From Isoetes taiwanensis (taxonomy: Eukaryota > Streptophyta > Lycopodiopsida > Isoetales > Isoetaceae), in the NCBI GenBank assembly GCA_021234155.1, contig JAJEKV010000214.1, forward strand, positions 186,001 to 250,000: a DNA stretch of 64,000 nt, read 5' to 3'. The translations under genes were made by a program, and so were the position numbers. Positions 54,621-64,000 of this stretch are shown here, one piece after another (position 1 is the first letter of the stretch; each line of letters begins with the position of its first letter). The notes beneath the pieces are model-generated. The model had not been told where the DNA came from. It saw nothing but the letters and a program-made list of their open reading frames with translations, and ran no database searches.

Positions 54621-56321
54621 CAAACAAGAGCACGTGACTATGTTTCAATTCTACAATTATCGGCTGGCAATAAGGAGCAGAGGTTGGAACCCATTGCTTT
54701 GCGCCGGCAAGCTAACACAGCAATTCATTGTTGACGTGTACTCGAGAGTGGAAGCAAACAATCTAAACTGGATCAAACAAAATCAAAGGAAGTTGCGAGT
54801 AGAGTTATACCAAGGTCTCATTGACTACATAGATCACGAGGCAGAGCAAAGAGGCTTAAGATCCCAAAGTCGGGTCATCCCGCCTTCTTCATACAATGGA
54901 AGCCCGAGAGCAATGCAAATGTAACTACCGTGATTTGATGGCCTTGATCCCAAGATTTGGCAAAGCTGACCTCTTTGTAACATTTACGCCCAACCCAAAT
55001 TGGGTAGAGATTAGACACAACCGACAATGACCACATGATAGGCCAAATTTGGTTGTACGCCAGATTTCACACAAAGCTCAAAGCATTCTTCCACGACCTC
55101 TTTGAAAATGATATCTTGGGCAAGGTGAAGGCACACACATATACGATAGAGTTCCAGAAACGAGGCTTGCCACATTGCCACCTCCTCATGATTCTCGAAC
55201 AAGAAGACAAGATCCGAGATAGCGACGCCATTGACAGCATCACGAGCGCCGAGGTACCGGGCCCAGAAAATCCCAACCTGCGAGAGTTCGTCATCAAGCA
55301 TATGGTCCACGGCCCATGCGGGCCCCTCAACCCAAACGCCCCTTGCATGCAAGCCAAGGAAGGCAGCCCAATGAAGGAATGCACAAAAGGATTTCCAAAG
55401 CCATTTATTGACAATACCAAAGTCAACGCAAATGGCTATCCAGAGTATAGAAGGCGGGACACAGGCCACTTCATGAGGGGCAACACGCCTATTGACAACA
55501 GATGGATAGTTCCCCACAATCAATGGCTGCTTGAAAAGTACGAAGCACATATCAATGTTGAGCAGTGTTTCAGCGTCGGTAGCGTGAAGTATATCTATAA
55601 GTACATCCACAAAGGGCACGATCGGGCATCCATCAAGATCACGGAAGAACCGACAGGGGAATCCACGTCCACATTCAATTGGAACGAGGTGGAGCAATAC
55701 CTTGACACGAGATACATTTCTACAATGGAAGCAATATGGAGGCTATATGGATTCAAGATGCATGGCAACTCCCACACAGTACACAGGCTACCTGTTCACT
55801 TGCCAAACAACCAAGCTGTCTATTATCAGGAAGGCCATGAAAGACAAGCCATCGAGCGGGAGATGCAAAAGCAAACAATGTTGACTGCATGGTTTGAGCT
55901 CAACAGGCATGACCCAGCTGCACGTGAATACACTTATCCAGAAATCCCCCAACACTACACATTCACGCGCCAGACGTCCTGGAAAAAGCGGGAGGGCAAG
56001 TTCAAGCTCATCACACGGATGTACAACGTGAGCCCTAAGGACGGTGACCGCTACTACCTCCATCTCCTGTTGCTACATATCAAGGGCGCTACCAGCTTCG
56101 AAGACATGCGCACTGTTAATGGAAAACTATGTTCGACTTTCAAGGAAGCTGCCAAAGAGCTCGGCTTACTAGAAGACGACGCCGAGTGGGAGAAGACGCT
56201 CGAAGACGCGAGCCTCTTCCAAATGCCGGTGCAGCTACGCCAGACATTCGCATTCATTTGCCTATACAATGACCCACAAGATCCACGCGGTGGGAGCTCT
56301 TCAAGGATAGCCCGAATGTAA
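54600..56321 (+). pseudogene. Helitron RepHel, HUH replication initiator part
   Basis: FYNYRLAIRSRGWNPLL and QQFIVDVYSRVEANNLNWI precede the Rep core. FVTFTPNPNW (about 54975-55005) and the HUH motif GLPHCHLL (about 55165-55190) are present. The tyrosine motif YIYKYIHKG (about 55590-55615) keeps both candidate nicking tyrosines. Downstream LTAWFELNRHDPAAREYTYP and TRQTSWKKREGKF are typical. The Rep nicks and joins DNA ends in rolling-circle transposition. The 428-residue stretch 55035-56321 is open. Breaks occur at about 54920 and 55028. Confidence 0.9.
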
Positions 56322-56339
56322 GACTATCAACGGAAGATG

Positions 56340-57918
56340 CCACAGGAGTAAAGCTTATAACCATGCACCGAAGGACATTGCATCTTCCGTGATGATGAGC
56401 AACTTGACCGCCGGAACCCACCGGATAGACATTCTAGGTAATCTCCCAAATGAACCCACCTTCGATGCGTAAAAGGAGTTGAAAGAAGGGCAAGAAAACT
56501 ACCTGAAAAGCTCAACAAGGAGCAGAAGCACATAGCCGACATTATCCTCGATGCAATCAGCCAGCATCAAGCCCTATGTATCAATGTGGATGGCCCAGGA
56601 GGCACAGGCAAGACATTCCTCTTCAACAGTCTGATCAGCATACTAAGAGGATACGGCGTGGGTGTTGTATCAGTAGCTTGGACAGGCATTGCCAGCCTCC
56701 TCTTGAAGGGAGCACAAACAGTTCATTCGACATTCAAGTTACCACTCAACCTCACACAAGAGGCAACCTCTGCACTACGTGCAACAAGCCAACAAGTAGA
56801 GGTACTTCGAAAGGCAAGCATAATGGTATGGGACGAAATGGGATGACACATACGCAAGCACTCACTGCCGTCGACAGGGTTCTACACGAGATACGCCAAG
56901 ATGACAGGCCATTTAGGGGAATGATAATGCTCACCGGCGGCAATTTCCGACAACAATTGCCTGTGATCAAGCGTGCAACAAAGACAGAAATCATCTCGAA
57001 GTGTGTCAAGAGAAACCCGTTGTGGATTAATTTCAAAACCCACAAGCTGACACAAAACATGCGGGTTGGAAAAGACGAACAAATCTTCTCAAATTGGCTC
57101 CTACGACTCGGAAATGGGGAACGGATGAACAATGAATCAGCGCTCGACCGTGACTTGGTTGAGATACCTGAAGAATGTGTGGTAGAAGACGACCTGATTG
57201 ACAGCATCTTCGGCAAGGAAATAACAGAGGCAAATGTGCACCTATTGTATGACAAGGCCATCTTGACTCCAAAGAATGAAGACACGCTGAAAATCAACAA
57301 TAAGGTCCTTCTAAGGTTGAATGGACAACTCCATACGTACACGAGTATAGATGCCATCATTGCAGAAGGCGAAGATGCTACAAGGGATTTCCCAATTGAG
57401 TTCATCAACCACCTGACCCCTTCTGGCATGCCACCGCATAAGTTACACATCAAGGATGGTGCCATCATCATCCTACTCAGGAACATGAACCCAAAGGCCG
57501 GTCTTTGCAATGGCACCCGCCTCCGTGTAATCAAAGCGCACCCAAGAATCATAGATGCAGAAATAATCACTGGCACCTACAAAGGAACACGGGTCCTCAT
57601 ACCAAGGATAACACTGGAGCCATCAGATAACGACCTCCTCCCCTTCAAGCGAAGGCAGTTCCCCGTGCGACTTGCATTCTCGATGACCATAAACAAGTCG
57701 CAAGGGGGTCAATGACCTCCGCTGGCATCTACCTACCAACTCCAAGAGATTCGCGACACGGCCAGCTCTATGTCGCATTCTCAAGGTGCACCACACAACA
57801 CGGAGTGAAGGTATACATTCAAGAAACCTCAAGACAAGGAGCACTGCTAAAAAACAAAAGGAGGTTCACTCCAAATGTAGTCTACAAAGAAATTCTACAT
57901 GATGAAATAGCCCCTTAG
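56340..57918 (+). pseudogene. Helitron RepHel, PIF1-like helicase part
   Basis: Walker A VDGPGGTGKTFLFN (about 56586-56625), VAWTGIASLLL and HSTFKLPLN, Walker B IMVWDEMG (about 56823-56845). Then MLTGGNFRQQLPVIKRA, HKLTQNMRV, LPFKRRQFPVRLAFSMTINK and, after a frameshift, HGQLYVAFSRC (about 57755-57790), the final SF1B helicase motif. The frame breaks at about 56845 and 57714; the stop is at 57916-57918. It unwinds DNA during transposition in functional elements. Confidence 0.9.
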
Positions 57919-57945
57919 TTTCTATAGATTTCTTACACTGTACTA

Positions 57946-57976
57946 ATACCCAGCAGCACTGGGCACTATAACTATA
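57946..57976 (+). other. degenerate second Helitron 3' stem-loop
   Basis: CCCAGCAGCACTGGGCACTA resembles the functional terminator at 58051-58078, but the CTAG end is replaced by CTAT. It looks like a former or alternative 3' end about 100 bp upstream of the used one. Confidence 0.65.
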
Positions 57977-58078
57977 TTTGAATATTTTTTTATTCCAAAT
58001 TTGCACACATTTCTTATTGCAATAAAAACATTTACAAACTTCCAATGAATGCCCAGCAACGCTGGGCACCGTTACTAG

Positions 58079-58651
58079 TACTTAGTTATTGTTTGACATT
58101 TGCATGGCATAGCTCATTGAAAAAAACTTTTTCTGCTTTTTCCAATTAGTCTTTGATTGATATTAAACACTTACATGATGTATATAAAAACTATTGTAAA
58201 CTTAAATTAATAGATGAAGTACTCACCTGTCAACATCAAGATACTCAACTCAATGTCTATCTTAGGGACTCGAGATGCTTATGATACCATGAACACGATT
58301 AAAAAATGCATACCTAGATGCTCATGGTACTCAATGGGGAGTCGTGTGCAACATATAAAAAAGCCTGAATTCGTCGTGAGACGCTTCAAGATGACACAGA
58401 ATGGCTCGAGCAGCTTCAGGAAGTAACAACATGCGGCATCCCACCACAATTGCGGCACATGGTTGCGACACAAAAATAAAAGCAAATTATGTCTATTCTT
58501 GCCAGTATCAACATGTGTTGTTATCGGAAGTTGTTGTTCTTGCCAGTATCAACATGTGTTGTTATCGGAAGTTGCACACATGGACGTTAAATGTCAAGTA
58601 AAAACACATGGTCGTACATTAGCCTGGCAACGCCAGGCACACGTTTACTAG
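58079..58651 (+). mobile_element. 3' part of a second Helitron (different tail type)
   Basis: Ends with the hairpin GCCTGGCAACGCCAGGC, then ACACGTTTACTAG followed by T, a proper Helitron terminus but of another subfamily. The start was not found; it may lie upstream of 50427, with Helitron C inserted into it. It contains a 45-bp tandem repeat (TTGCCAGTATCAACATGTGT at about 58499 and 58544). It ends about 125 bp from the stop codon of the receptor kinase gene. Confidence 0.65.
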
Positions 58652-58776
58652 TTAACATGAAATTACATTGGAATGCCTTATATGCTATAATTGTGAAACC
58701 CTGCCAATAGTATAAATCGAACGCCACATAGGATTCTTCTTTGAGATCTTAAACTCGCTTCAAACCCACAATAGTA

Positions 58777-61341
58777 TCATATACTCTCTTCATCAATAGG
58801 ATAGAGAGCATTTTGTTCTTCAATCGAAGAGGGATCACCTTCTAGCATCTGCACGATTGTCTTCATGTAGGGTCTTGCTGTAGGTTCTTGACGAGTGCAA
58901 CACATTGCTACTTCTATAGCCTTGTTCCCCTGTTTTTCATCGTAATCTCCCTCCATCACCAATCTAGGATGAATCAGAATGCCATTTCTGATATTTTCTA
59001 TAGCCCAATCTAAGAAATATTGAGGATTTTCTCCTTTTATAATCATTCTACGACCACTTAAGACCTCTAGCATGACTATTCCAAAGCTGTAAACATCATG
59101 CTTCTCTGATACAGTTCCATTTACCCACTCTGGTGGTAAATAACCAAAAGTTCCTATCAATTTTGACAGCATCACTGAACTTTGATCACGCGGCATGAGC
59201 CTACACAATCCGAAATCTGATACCTTCGCATCGAAACCTTCATCCAACAATATGTTTTGAGGTTTTACATCTAAGTGAAGTATTTTTGGCTCACATTCTC
59301 GGTGCAAATATGCTAGCGCTCTTGCAGATCCCAGTAAAATCTTCATTCTTCCCGTCCAGCCTAGAAAACTATCATCAGTAGATATCCACTTTTCTAAGGA
59401 ACCATTAAGCATGAATTCGTAAACAAGGAGTTTGTGAGGGCCTTCTGCACAAAATCCCAACAATCTAACAAGATTAACATGATGCACGTTTCCGAGCGTC
59501 TCAATTTCTGACTTAAATTCTTGCATGCCTTGGGAATTGCTTTCTAGCTTCTTCACTGCAACTTGTTTTCCACTAAGGAGGGTTCCCTCATATACCCCTC
59601 CAAATCCACCTCTTCCTATCATTTTAGTGAAGTTATTCGTCACCACCTCCAATTCTGGATAGGTGAAAGTAGATAGAGACATTTTTATATCAGTTACAGG
59701 GTCTTTTGGAGGTCGCCCTAGAAGAAGCCAAAGAAGTACCCTTTTGACAGATGTTTGAGTACGTGTCTTCAAACACTGTATTGTGACTCTAATAGACGTG
59801 GGCGTTATGATGTTATGAGAGTAAGAGGCCCATAGAGCAATAAGTATGAAAATGACAGCCAACGTAATCAAGGCTATTTTGAAACCTGGAAATTGCGCAT
59901 ATGAGTTAAAGTAAAAGAGAAGGTAAAAGCCAATTGCAAAGAAGGCACTAAACGAATTAGCAAGAAGGACCAAGACCGTCTTTCTAGTGGGAGTGCGACA
60001 CACACTTTGTGGAAGTCTGGTTAGGATGAGGCATATTGTGTTCATAACTGGGAAAGGGTATATAAGGAAAGATATTAACAAGAAGTTACTAGATTGAGTT
60101 TGTGCCTGTTCACTTGAAGGCCAACATGTTGCAAGAATGGTTAGGTATGGGAAGAGAATGGCTGGCATGTGGAGTAGAATCAGCGTAGTAAAAATTTTGG
60201 GATTCATAGGCAGCAACCGAAGGAAGACTATGGTGGTCACTTGCAGAATGATCAGATAGAGGGCAAAACAAGCTTGAAATAATCTATGGTAGGAAGTTAA
60301 AAATGCTGTGTAAGGATACGATATATGCAATCTGCGAAGCGCAATAGTTGTTGCAGAAAATGAGCAGGCAATGATAATAAGTAGAATAGATTTGGTACGA
60401 CACCTGTTTGCGATGATCCATAACAACTCGAGGCAAAATATCGAGGAGATGAGGCCAAGGAGGAAGCAAGCAAGCAAAGTTTTGCTCTTGGGCCCCACAT
60501 ATGGGCATTCTTCGAATTGGGTACCGTTAGAACAACAAATACTCTGAACAGACCACCTGGCAACCGAGTCTGGATAGTCATAGTGTACTACCATTCCATA
60601 GACCAGAAACGATCCATCGATCTGTAGCCTCATGAAAGATCCATCTTGCTCAACATAGTTAGTGATTGTCATGTTAAAGTTTTGCAAGCCACTGGAGTCA
60701 AAACATTGCATCATCAAGTTGTAGTAATAAACTGAGCCATTTACAATAAGCCGGGCTTTTACTCCTGCGCCGTTAATTTCGCATAAGCGTGTAGCACCTT
60801 TAGATATCACGAAACTGCCATTTTCCCAACCAGCCGTAGCATCTCCTGCGGTGAGTTTGCTAAAGTTCTGCCCCACAAATACAGCATCTGTCAAATGATC
60901 CATGCTTTGCCAAACCAATGCCATATTCTCATACAACGCTAAATTTCCATTAGACTGCAGCTCCAACCTGTTGACGTTCTGCCCTGCACTCCACACCCTT
61001 TTGCCATCATCTTTCAGCACAAGTGTCCCGTTCGAATTTAGAAAAAGCTTTGAATTCCATTTTACTGTCACGTTGCAATCCCAGATTCTCTGAAGATCGT
61101 CCTTGGCAACTTTTGTGAAAATTCCAAACACAAAACTATTTTTTTCTGCTAGGACAGGTTGAAATGCAAGTACGAACCTTTCGGTCTCCAAAACGGTAGT
61201 GTTGTCGACCAAAACTGGATACAATGGACCAGCAGCAATGTTCCTCATCAAACTAGTGGGAAGCAGTTGGTAATTGATGTCTAGAAAGTGAGCCTTTGGT
61301 AAGCAACATAAGAGGATGCAAAGAAAAGCACGCATCGCCAT
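58777..61341 (-). CDS. lectin receptor-like kinase with seven membrane helices (854 aa)
   Basis: An intact single-exon ORF. The ATG at 61341 is the first in frame, is followed by GCG, and starts a signal peptide (residues 1-about 18). Residues 45-200 resemble the bulb-type (G-type) lectin domain (WNSKLFLNSNGTLVLKDDG, LELQSNGNLALYENMALVWQ). Cys-containing sequence follows to 281, with several N-glycosylation sites. Hydrophobic helices then lie at about 289-311, 318-335, 354-375, 383-406, 419-441, 455-478 and 487-507. The kinase (573-835) has GRGGFGGVY, VAVK (Lys597), HLDVKPQN (689-696), DFG (709-711) and PPEW. The catalytic loop is HLD, so a non-RD kinase, yet all catalytic residues are present. 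Seven helices put the lectin outside and the kinase inside. Known G-type lectin kinases have one helix and usually S-locus/PAN domains, which I do not see here. Ligand unknown. Confidence 0.9.
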   Translation of the reverse strand: MAMRAFLCILLCCLPKAHFLDINYQLLPTSLMRNIAAGPLYPVLVDNTTVLETERFVLAFQPVLAEKNSFVFGIFTKVAKDDLQRIWDCNVTVKWNSKLFLNSNGTLVLKDDGKRVWSAGQNVNRLELQSNGNLALYENMALVWQSMDHLTDAVFVGQNFSKLTAGDATAGWENGSFVISKGATRLCEINGAGVKARLIVNGSVYYYNLMMQCFDSSGLQNFNMTITNYVEQDGSFMRLQIDGSFLVYGMVVHYDYPDSVARWSVQSICCSNGTQFEECPYVGPKSKTLLACFLLGLISSIFCLELLWIIANRCRTKSILLIIIACSFSATTIALRRLHISYPYTAFLTSYHRLFQACFALYLIILQVTTIVFLRLLPMNPKIFTTLILLHMPAILFPYLTILATCWPSSEQAQTQSSNFLLISFLIYPFPVMNTICLILTRLPQSVCRTPTRKTVLVLLANSFSAFFAIGFYLLFYFNSYAQFPGFKIALITLAVIFILIALWASYSHNIITPTSIRVTIQCLKTRTQTSVKRVLLWLLLGRPPKDPVTDIKMSLSTFTYPELEVVTNNFTKMIGRGGFGGVYEGTLLSGKQVAVKKLESNSQGMQEFKSEIETLGNVHHVNLVRLLGFCAEGPHKLLVYEFMLNGSLEKWISTDDSFLGWTGRMKILLGSARALAYLHRECEPKILHLDVKPQNILLDEGFDAKVSDFGLCRLMPRDQSSVMLSKLIGTFGYLPPEWVNGTVSEKHDVYSFGIVMLEVLSGRRMIIKGENPQYFLDWAIENIRNGILIHPRLVMEGDYDEKQGNKAIEVAMCCTRQEPTARPYMKTIVQMLEGDPSSIEEQNALYPIDEESI

Positions 61342-62580
61342 ATCTGCACTTGGAGCAAAGCTCTATGTGCACAAGTTTCTATTTCTTACCTATTGAACTC
61401 AGCAACTTCCTGTACTTCTACTAACGCGTCAAACAGTTTTTCTGGGCCCTTCATTCAAGATAATCCGCATGGGTGTTTTCGCACCCAAAATTACATTCCG
61501 TGTGGACCTTAACTTATCATTAGCCAGATTTGCACTCAAAGCTACACTAGCGACTGTATAATCTGATGCTGATCCACTTATCCGGCTCAATTAAGCAACA
61601 CAAGAGGAAAACAAAGCCAGGACCCCTTACCCTATTCTTTGCGATTAGGAGGAATCATTCAATAATTGCGTTGGGCCCCAATGTAACAGGCGTCAACTCT
61701 ACAGTTTTTAAGGCGTCAACACAATAAGATGCTTCAGCTCGCCACTGCAAGAGCCAATTCCAGTGGCCTAGTGTTAAAATTTGACGGCATTTTGCCCATC
61801 AAAACGGGCAAAATTGCCCTTCTTGCATATGAAGGGCATCAAATATTTAAATGTCCGTATACAGTATACAGTCATAGGAAAGACAATAAAAAAATTTACA
61901 CGTCATTTCAAAGGCCAAGAATGTACCAAGAATGTAGATTTGCTGTCATTTTTTCCCATAGTCCATTATATAATATATTTGATGTAATGTGGTTTAAACC
62001 TATATTTCTACATATAACATTGTGTATAAAAATAGTTAAAAAGATCCATATATTATGGTTAATGGTTAATCTAATATTTAATATGCTTGCTTGTTGTTAA
62101 AGTTTAATACTCGTCAACCAGCAAGGAGTATATCCAAAAGATTTTGAATAGTTCTTAAACCATTGGGCTCAAAGATTATTACGATCTAACCGTTGACAAC
62201 CGTTAGATCTAAGTGAGCTTAAAAGCTGTAACTTGCAACATCTTTAGAATATTCTAAAGATTATCTTGATAACTGAGGATTATCAATGATAATCTTCAGA
62301 ATATTCCTTTATTGAGATAATAATCTTCAGAATATTTCTCTATTTGAAACTTGAATTTTATTGTTTACTGCCTGTACAAAACTTGGTTTGGCAGAAACAA
62401 CATTAACAACTTATTTACAACAATTGCTGCCTTTTACTTGGTAGTGAAATTTTAAATACATCCACGTCAACAATGCGCCCTTGCCCACGCCGGACTGCCC
62501 GGGGCGGCTCTAGGGCCGTCGCGCACGCCTCGGCTGATAACGGGGGTACTTGGCTGATAACGGGGGACTGACACGTCAGC
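61342..62580. other. upstream region of the receptor kinase, no other gene recognised
   Basis: Contains the kinase gene's promoter side. No clear TATA element was found close to the start. A 123-residue plus-strand frame (61729-62100) is AT-rich and unlike a coding region. Tandem units GGCTGATAACGGGGG occur at about 62532-62567. Confidence 0.5.
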
Positions 62581-62903
62581 CAGCTTCAATTGAAGCTTAA
62601 TTCCTGTAAATGATCCTATCAACTATTTTCATTGTTGTATCTGAATCTGGTATAGTTAGAAACACACAATGGCTCACATTTGAGTGCTGGAAATTTGGGC
62701 CTCCGTTGTACACATGATGATCATGGTCTATAATCTTTTTTGAACCGGTAGAAAGTATTGGATCTGCATTACAATTAAGCCCACTAGAACCTTGTAGTTC
62801 ACGCTTGAGATGAAGAGCTTTACAAGCAGCAAGACTCTTTGCTAACTCTTGTAAAAACTGTTCATCACTGTGCAATATACAAAGGATATTAAATACAATA
62901 TGA

Positions 62904-63110
62904 CTAGAAACGTGTGCCCCGCGATGCCGGGCATTAGTCGTGAACGTGTGGAATGGATAGACATAATAGGATATGTAGGTGGAACAAAAAATTGTAAATG
63001 TACTTGGATGTAATGGAGTGTGTTGTAGATCTGCTTCACCAGCAACCCTTTGCCTGGTGTTTCTGTGCATTACAAGTTACTTAAAGAAGATTTGAATCAG
63101 GTAGACAAAT
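62904..63110 (-). mobile_element. Helitron 3' end on the minus strand
   Basis: On the minus strand GCCCGGCATCGCGGGGC, then ACACGTTTCTAG followed by T. The GGCACACGTTT-CTAG tail is the same subfamily as the end at 58651. The 5' end was not identified, so the extent given is only a minimum. A 157-residue minus-strand frame (62597-63070) runs across this end and is therefore unlikely to be a gene. Confidence 0.55.
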
Positions 63111-63662
63111 AATGCAGAGAAAGACAAATAAAGCATACATGTAGCTCAAAAGGACTGTCCAGATCCACAAAATATCCAAGTATTCTAGCTCTAACTCTGC
63201 TGCAGATATTGATGCAAATCATCACAGAAGGTAGTAATTTGCCCCTTCTTTAGAATCAGAAATAGCAACAAATTTTAGGAATGAAGCATCATATACCAAA
63301 AGAAAAGATTCGTCATTTAAAAATAGAGCACGCATGTGCTTGGGATATAAGACAGCAGATTGCACAGTCATTTGTTGCTGCCCTTTTACTATTTGGTTGA
63401 TATCATCCGCCTTTCAGCTGCAATGTGTCATAAGTGTTTGGCCGAATCAAGAAAAATAAGAGCAAGCAAACCCAATCTTTACTAAGAAACAGAGAATATT
63501 TATAACGTACATTAAATCAATTTGAATTAGCATAACAAGATTCTCACTTGCCATCGAATCCATCTAGGGCTCAAACTAGAAATAAAAAGCAAGATTTCTA
63601 CACATGTAACCTGTTGTACAATCAGGCCAGTAGTGATCTTCTCCACCAGGTGATTCCGATGA

Positions 63663-64000
63663 TGTGACGCTCAATGCTAAATATACGGCACCCGGCCGTA
63701 CACTCGGCAGGAAATCCCCCATCCGGTCCTTCAACCGCACGGGCCCTCCGTCTATCCCGCACTCTGAGATGATCGTAGTGCGGGAAGGGGACACGAAGGT
63801 GTCTTGCGTGCCCTTTCCCTATGGGCTCGCACAAACATCGTCAGAACTAGCAATAACAATACAACATACTACCTCGAAGGGTAGCTCATCCACATATCCA
63901 TAGCTGCAAAGAACATAATCATATACCACAAAACATGAGAGCTCCTACCCATGGCTCCGACTCATAAGGAGGTAGACTGACTGGATAGGTCTCAAGATAG
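63663..64000. repeat. LTR-like sequence, start of another gypsy-type LTR
   Basis: Starts TGTGACGCTCAATGC and later has ACCTCGAAGGGTAGCTCATC, which parallels the gypsy LTR (TGTGAC at 39933 and ACCTCGAAGGGTGGTGCATC at 40148) at similar spacing. It runs off the window. No primer site directly precedes it, so it is either a 3' LTR or a solo LTR of a related family. Confidence 0.45.

Larger units (their letters stand above)
50427..58078 (+). mobile_element. autonomous-type Helitron C (7.65 kb, decayed RepHel, captured host gene pieces)
   Basis: Begins TCCTATATTATAATGTTGTG after A and ends GCCCAGCAACGCTGGGC, then ACCGTTACTAG before T. Both ends belong to the family of Helitrons A and B, for which it is the likely type of autonomous parent. 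A RepHel gene fills 53.5-57.9 kb. The 5' third holds two copies of an eIF3f exon and a pectate lyase fragment. A degenerate second stem-loop (57946-57965) lies about 100 bp before the true end. Frameshifts in RepHel make it inactive now. Confidence 0.88.

Noticed and set aside
55011-55697. 228-codon minus-strand frame
   Set aside because: Antisense shadow of the HUH Rep domain, which has recognisable catalytic motifs on the plus strand.
56752-57576. 274-codon minus-strand frame
   Set aside because: Antisense to the conserved helicase motifs of the Helitron RepHel gene.
62597-63070. 157-codon minus-strand frame as a host gene
   Set aside because: It crosses a Helitron terminus at 62904 and has no recognisable domain; a real exon structure cannot be supported.

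Overview
The window is nuclear DNA of a land plant, in a repeat-dense region of the kind found in large genomes. Plant hallmarks are an intact lectin receptor kinase, captured fragments of a pectate lyase and of the translation factor eIF3f with plant-type introns, a chromodomain Ty3/gypsy element primed by initiator tRNA-Met, LINEs, Helitrons and hAT-type DNA. I cannot place the lineage from sequence alone. The style of the LINEs and of the DNA transposases makes me lean weakly towards a seed-free plant.

Almost everything up to 58.65 kb is nested mobile DNA, and the nesting can be read base by base. A minus-strand Ty3/gypsy chromovirus (about 1.56-41.5 kb) sits against LINE sequence on both sides. 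Its 3' LTR was split by a 9.3-kb TIR transposon (1944-11198, TSD TCTA). Its internal region was split by a hAT-like element (17606-20146, TSD ATATAATA) and by a 15.6-kb TIR transposon (22687-38275, TSD CTCC). Each of these invaders was then hit by a Helitron (4132-6011, 17921-19800, 24391-27206), always between A and T. Two of those Helitrons are 1880-bp sisters made almost wholly of a purine-only strand.

When the inserts are removed, the chromovirus reads: 5' LTR, tRNA-Met primer site, two 67-bp palindromes, coiled-coil ORF-a, a histone H3-like ORF, two more 67-bp palindromes, ORF-b, gag, protease, reverse transcriptase, RNase H, integrase with chromodomain, polypurine tract, 3' LTR. An H3-like gene inside a chromodomain retrotransposon is the most surprising item here.

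The 15.6-kb transposon carries a DUF7869-like transposase gene on the plus strand and a set of minus-strand cargo genes: a CTD-phosphatase (HAD/NIF)-like protein, several proteins I do not recognise, an RGG-box exon and an acidic protein. More than twenty copies of a CACGCCAGGCGTG-type palindrome lie between the genes. A second, inverted and truncated copy occupies 42852-49831. Its broken end maps to the centre of a large hairpin in the complete copy.

From 50427 to 58078 lies a decayed autonomous Helitron with a RepHel gene, two copies of an eIF3f first exon and an intron-bearing pectate lyase fragment. A second Helitron-type tail ends at 58651. The one clearly intact host gene is on the minus strand at 58777-61341: an 854-residue receptor kinase with a B-type lectin ectodomain, seven predicted membrane helices instead of one, and a non-RD kinase domain. 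The last 2.6 kb hold another Helitron tail on the minus strand and the start of an LTR-like sequence.
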